This document shows, one piece after another, positions 47,701-51,402 of a stretch of DNA of 51,402 nt. The translations under genes were made by a program, and so were the position numbers. The notes beneath the pieces were generated by a model. The model did no database searches and had not been told where the DNA came from. It saw only the letters and a list, made by a program, of their open reading frames with translations. Each line of letters opens with the position of its first letter. Position 1 is the stretch's first letter. Source of the DNA: Saccoglossus kowalevskii (lineage: Eukaryota; Hemichordata; Enteropneusta; Harrimaniidae); contig NW_003151761.1 in assembly GCF_000003605.2 (NCBI RefSeq), positions 282,819-334,220 of the forward strand, read 5' to 3'.

Positions 47701-48751
47701 TCAGTTAATATTAAATATAAATAAATCAGTGAAAAATAATAAACCTGTACTATTCTTTCCTGTCATGATCTTTCTTTATTTATATACTGCAGCTATAGAT
47801 ATATATTCATTCAATTTAATTACTGAAGCTGCAGATTTGCCAGCACATAGTATATAACATGATATATGGCCTGTCATCAGTACAGCCACCTATGCAATGG
47901 TTACATCATTGAAATTGAATTCTGAAAGCAGTATTCTTATTTGTGAATTTGAGACTTACAAAACTTACAAGATAGGCCCGAAATGAAACGTGGATAACAC
48001 ATTAAAACATGTTTCATGCCTACATCCATTTTTACAAATTCCTTCACCCCCCCCCTCCCCCACAATTTTAAACGGGTTACCCCTTACGAAAACTACGCCA
48101 ACTAATTGGAAGCCATCTGCAGCGGCTTGATCCTCAAAACGTAAAATCGAAAACAAAAATCGGCGTCTGTATTTCTTTGAAATTATGTCAATTGAGGCGA
48201 TTTAAAATATATCAAAAAATACACGAAACACCTCACAATGCCGAAACAGGGTTTACATTTGGTAAAGTTTACTCCATGTCTTCCGAATTAAAACACATAC
48301 CATATCAAAGACGGGACAGTATAAATTAGGTTCCTTTGGACGAGGGACAACAAGCAAAGGCCGAGTATGAACTACTACACTAGATTCAATCCACTCTGTG
48401 TAACACAGCGTGATTGTCCTGCTTGACAACGACCGTCTATCAACAGAAAGGCGTATACTCACTGAGTAATGTGACCTTTCTTCACGAACAAACCATCACG
48501 CACAAAGTATTAAAGCCTAAATGCTGGTTCAGTTTAGAACACAAGTTCTTCTTTAATGACTTCCAAAAGCTGAGACATTTTCTCGCTGTGTAACAGTGCT
48601 ATATCATACTTGGTTACTCATGTTCTTAAATTGACACAGTTTAAGCACATGTCATACTCGTGGACAGGGGCGAGGATAAGATATGGGTAACGACCGCATA
48701 CGAATCTGTCACACGCGACCCAACCTGACCTATTAACCTATGAACTTTCCG
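44722..48751. other. Intergenic region between the two DED-NHL copies
   Basis: No coding recognised. Several YY1-like words occur: GCCGCCATCTTG at 45503, AAAATGGCGGG at 46115, GCCATCTT at 46461 and AAAATGGCTGG at 47337. The last is followed by a GGGTGAGT donor at 47357, so non-coding or alternative first exons are possible. An AATAAA at 45475 could serve copy A as a polyadenylation signal. Confidence 0.4.
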
Positions 48752-48939
48752 ATTTCAAAATGGCGATTGCATTGTTTGGCTCTGTCGTGTTCGGGGTTTA
48801 GTAGTTACAGTTACAGTTAGGATTACAGCAAATTCGTTTGATCAGTTAACCAGGGTACAATATGAAATCATTTCACTGCATGTTTGCCAGCAAGAATAGT
48901 AAAAGTTAATGTCACATAATCAAGTTTTGAACCGGCAAG
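48752..48939 (+). promoter_or_regulatory. Putative promoter and non-coding first exon of copy B
   Basis: ATTTCAAAATGGC (48752-48764), then a diverged match to the copy A block (GTCGTGTTCG...GTTTAGTAG) and a donor GCAAG|GTATGT at 48940. Spacing to the ATG is about 900 bp, against about 930 bp in copy A. Confidence 0.4.
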
Positions 48940-49658
48940 GTATGTACATGTGGTTGGTCAAAGGGTAGTTATTGTAAGGCACCGAGTCGTCGGCAGAAAG
49001 AGGTCAACTTACAGGACTGTACTCAGGGCTAACACGCTTCATACGCGAGTCGCCATTTCTGAGCGCCATGTGCTGCAATGTACTGGGTTGTGATATTTGT
49101 TTTTTCGGGATTTATTATACACAACTCGTCGTTATAGTACCACGTTAAGAGCCATCAGTGTGAAGTCACATATAATGTTGTTACACCACACAATGTCTTG
49201 GGCGTAACTGCCGATCATTTCGGCTTATGTGCGACTCATTGCGGCTCATGTACCCGGTCAATCAAATTGAATCCTTATCAACACCTTTTGTCGCCCGCTG
49301 AATGCATATCCTCTGTCAGAGAATCAACATAAATGCCAGATAATCAAGATCCTTAGACCACAACATGAAGCAAAATGATTTTATGCGAATGAGGTTTTTA
49401 TAAGGTGATTATAATTTTCTGTACAGGTCTGGGGATTGTATCTCATCCAATAAGCTGTATATAGAACATTAATTCAGCAGTTTGATTCATTTCGTATTAT
49501 TGTTTTGTTTTGTTGTATTTAGAATTGCAAATGAGACACAATTTATTTTCTTTATGATATGTAATATACACTTCAGGCACCAATATGTATGAGAGAATAA
49601 ACATGATTGCAGTTATGATCAACCTACTCAGGAATTATAAATAACCCTAGCCTTCGAG

Positions 49659-51268
49659 ATGAGTTCTTCATCGAGTGAAGAAGATGACGAAGTGGATCCA
49701 TTTGATATTTTCATTGAGGAAATAGGTGCAGAAATAAATGATGGTAAGCTGTTTGATTAATGTTTGCATAGTTGTATTAGTGTATTTTCATTTTTCAATA
49801 TTTGATAGTTTATTTGGAGATGACATAAAATGCATCTTGTTGTTATTCATACTCATTTTTTTATATAAAAAACAGCCAATCAACGAATGTGACGAGCAAT
49901 GCCGTAATTTGAAAACGTTCCTATAATATGCCATCGGCCAATAAACACCTCTTGATTTAGTTAGATTGGTGAAATTTATAATATTTATAAAAATGAAAGG
50001 AATGGTTTTCTTGTGTCAATAGTAAAACTGTTGAAACGATTAATAACATAATATAAGCTCAAATACACGTTGGGCGAGTCATGTTTATGTATAATGAATA
50101 TATCTGGATATTTAGTAAAATTTATAGATTCATACATACTTATGGGAAAAGACTTACATAAATACTTCCGTTTATATATAAACCAGGTATGTTCATTCTA
50201 AACATGTGATTGATGAATAAATAACTACATGGAATCCTTACTATAATTGTACATGTTTTTAATTTATAGCTGTATTTCGTATGCTGAAAAGGCTTTCACG
50301 ACCTAAACTGAAAAACGAGCAGAAACTCGAATCTGTGACGGACCCATCAGACCTGATATGTGCACTTGTAGAGGCAAGAGTAATATCAAGGAATAACTTG
50401 AGATTTCTGTCGAAAATATTGAAAGTGGCGAAGAAAAAGATCCTTGCCAAGAAAGTGGAAGAATTTCAATCTCAGTATAAGAATAGAGGTATGTGTAAAA
50501 AGATCTTAGTCTTCTTTTTTCCTGATTTCGAAGATCAGCAGATGCAATCTGTTTTGATACCATTGAAATACGTTTCAGTCTCGGTAACTATGTATTAGTG
50601 AACCAGTTTTGATTATTAATCTTAATAAGTATTCTATATACACATAATTACAAATAAGTATACGCCTCAGTCGAACGGGAGATGAAATCACATCAACCTT
50701 GCACAAACATTGTCTAAACTGCCACTTATTGCCACGAATCTTAACAGCGATCCCACTGTTTTACATATGTAGACCTTTCAAAAAACATTGTCTTCTTTCA
50801 TCTAAACTATTTAACCAAGGAGTTTTTAAAGAGCAACTAACCTCAACATTTAACAGTTTATTTTGCAGATACAAATAACAAATCAATAAATACACTGTTA
50901 CACAGAGATCTCAGATTGCAAGCCATTGATTATGATACAAAAATATAAATGGCGGGTACTACATGTGGAGCAGGATGTGCTCACACTTTTAAAAATACTT
51001 GACATCACTTCATGTAATTTATCTTACATTAAACATGTGCAAAATTGCACTCTGACTCTTAAAGTTGATTGGCAAATGCAAGGAAAAATGAAGTTTGGAG
51101 GAACTGCATTATCTAATTTCTAAATGAGTGAAAATTTATACACATTTTTCTCTGTTACTTATAGTACATAAATACTAAAAGATGCTGTGTTGTATATTTT
51201 GTCTACAGGGGAGAAAAGAAAGCGCAGTAAATCTGATGCGGATGTTTGTTACAACAGCCAATATGTAG
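49659..51268 (+). CDS. DED-NHL paralogue, copy B (5' part only)
   Basis: Exons 49659-49743, 50270-50488 and 51209-51268 mirror copy A in phase; exons 2 and 3 have identical lengths (219 and 60 nt). Exon 1 encodes MSSSSSEEDDEVDPFDIFI. Exon 2 gives FRMLKRLSRPKL, DPSDLICALVEARVI and NLRFLSKILKVAKKKIL, a DED with still weaker RxDL (KKKIL). Exon 3 gives the basic linker GEKRKRSKSDAD. Exon 3 ends at a GCAAGT donor, a GC-AG intron fixed by homology to copy A. The TRADD-N-like, coiled-coil and NHL parts lie beyond the window. Confidence 0.85.
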
Positions 51269-51402
51269 GCAAGTGTAATAGATTCGTTTTGCATGTACTA
51301 TCAGGGGGTAATTCTTCTCCACGAGGTTCTCCACACTTGTCAGGGGGGAATCTTGTCTCGTCTCTCTATCGCGTCCCCTTGAGGTACGGGATCGGGAAAG
51401 CC
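51269..51402. other. Intron 3 of copy B, with a GC-rich direct repeat
   Basis: TCAGGGGGTAATTCTT at 51301 and TCAGGGGGGAATCTT at 51340 are near-identical. Composition changes sharply from the AT-rich surroundings, suggesting the edge of an inserted repeat. Confidence 0.45.

Noticed and set aside
1-51402. Retroelements, viral copies or CRISPR arrays
   Set aside because: No reverse transcriptase, integrase, capsid or envelope-like frame, long terminal repeats or spaced repeat array was recognised by eye. A profile search could still find short remnants.

Overview
The window is animal nuclear DNA. It is AT-rich, the genes are split by GT-AG introns of roughly 0.1-1.5 kb, and the protein modules are metazoan (kringle, F5/8 type C, SUEL lectin, C-type lectin, thrombospondin-1, PAN, death effector domain, NHL). 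An invertebrate deuterostome such as a hemichordate or amphioxus fits best. That is a guess from module repertoire and base composition, not a species identification. A run of N (34491-35141) marks an assembly gap.

Left two thirds, minus strand (875-33274): about 50 exons fit one continuous reading frame of about 11.1 kb (about 3,700 residues), with neither its first coding exon nor its end in view. From the N terminus it reads: signal peptide, kringle, F5/8C, two EGF, CTLD, TSP1, CTLD, TSP1, TSP1, CTLD, TSP1, TSP1, fucolectin-like (FTP), F5/8C, TSP1, F5/8C, TSP1, F5/8C, TSP1, F5/8C, PAN, F5/8C, F5/8C, CTLD, SUEL, SUEL, CTLD, F5/8C, Ig, SUEL, SUEL, FTP, SUEL, half a SUEL, and a fibrinogen-like start. 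Every module is bounded by phase-1 introns, the hallmark of exon shuffling, and every splice phase I could read is compatible. I infer a giant secreted or surface glycan-binding protein. Its binding partner is unknown.

Middle (33275-37798): no firm gene. It holds the N gap, a (TC)n microsatellite and one orphan hydrophobic exon candidate.

Right third, plus strand: a seven-exon gene (38738-44721) encodes a death effector domain, a basic linker, a segment resembling the TRADD N-terminal domain, a coiled coil and a six-blade NHL propeller. The propeller exon carries an apparent one-base deletion. A tandem paralogue starts at 49659 and runs off the right edge after three exons; its exon 3 uses a GC donor. 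Both copies appear to keep a similar promoter and non-coding first exon. I infer a death-fold adaptor or sensor in which DED and TRADD-N-like modules take the place held by RING and B-box in TRIM-NHL proteins.

Repeats: a roughly 155-170 bp inverted-repeat element bounded by TTAA (four full copies, one truncated, one possible fragment at base 1), a related 131 bp element, a 233 bp recent tandem duplication, a 22-bp-arm palindrome, microsatellites and decayed minisatellites. No reverse transcriptase, integrase or capsid-like reading frame was recognised.
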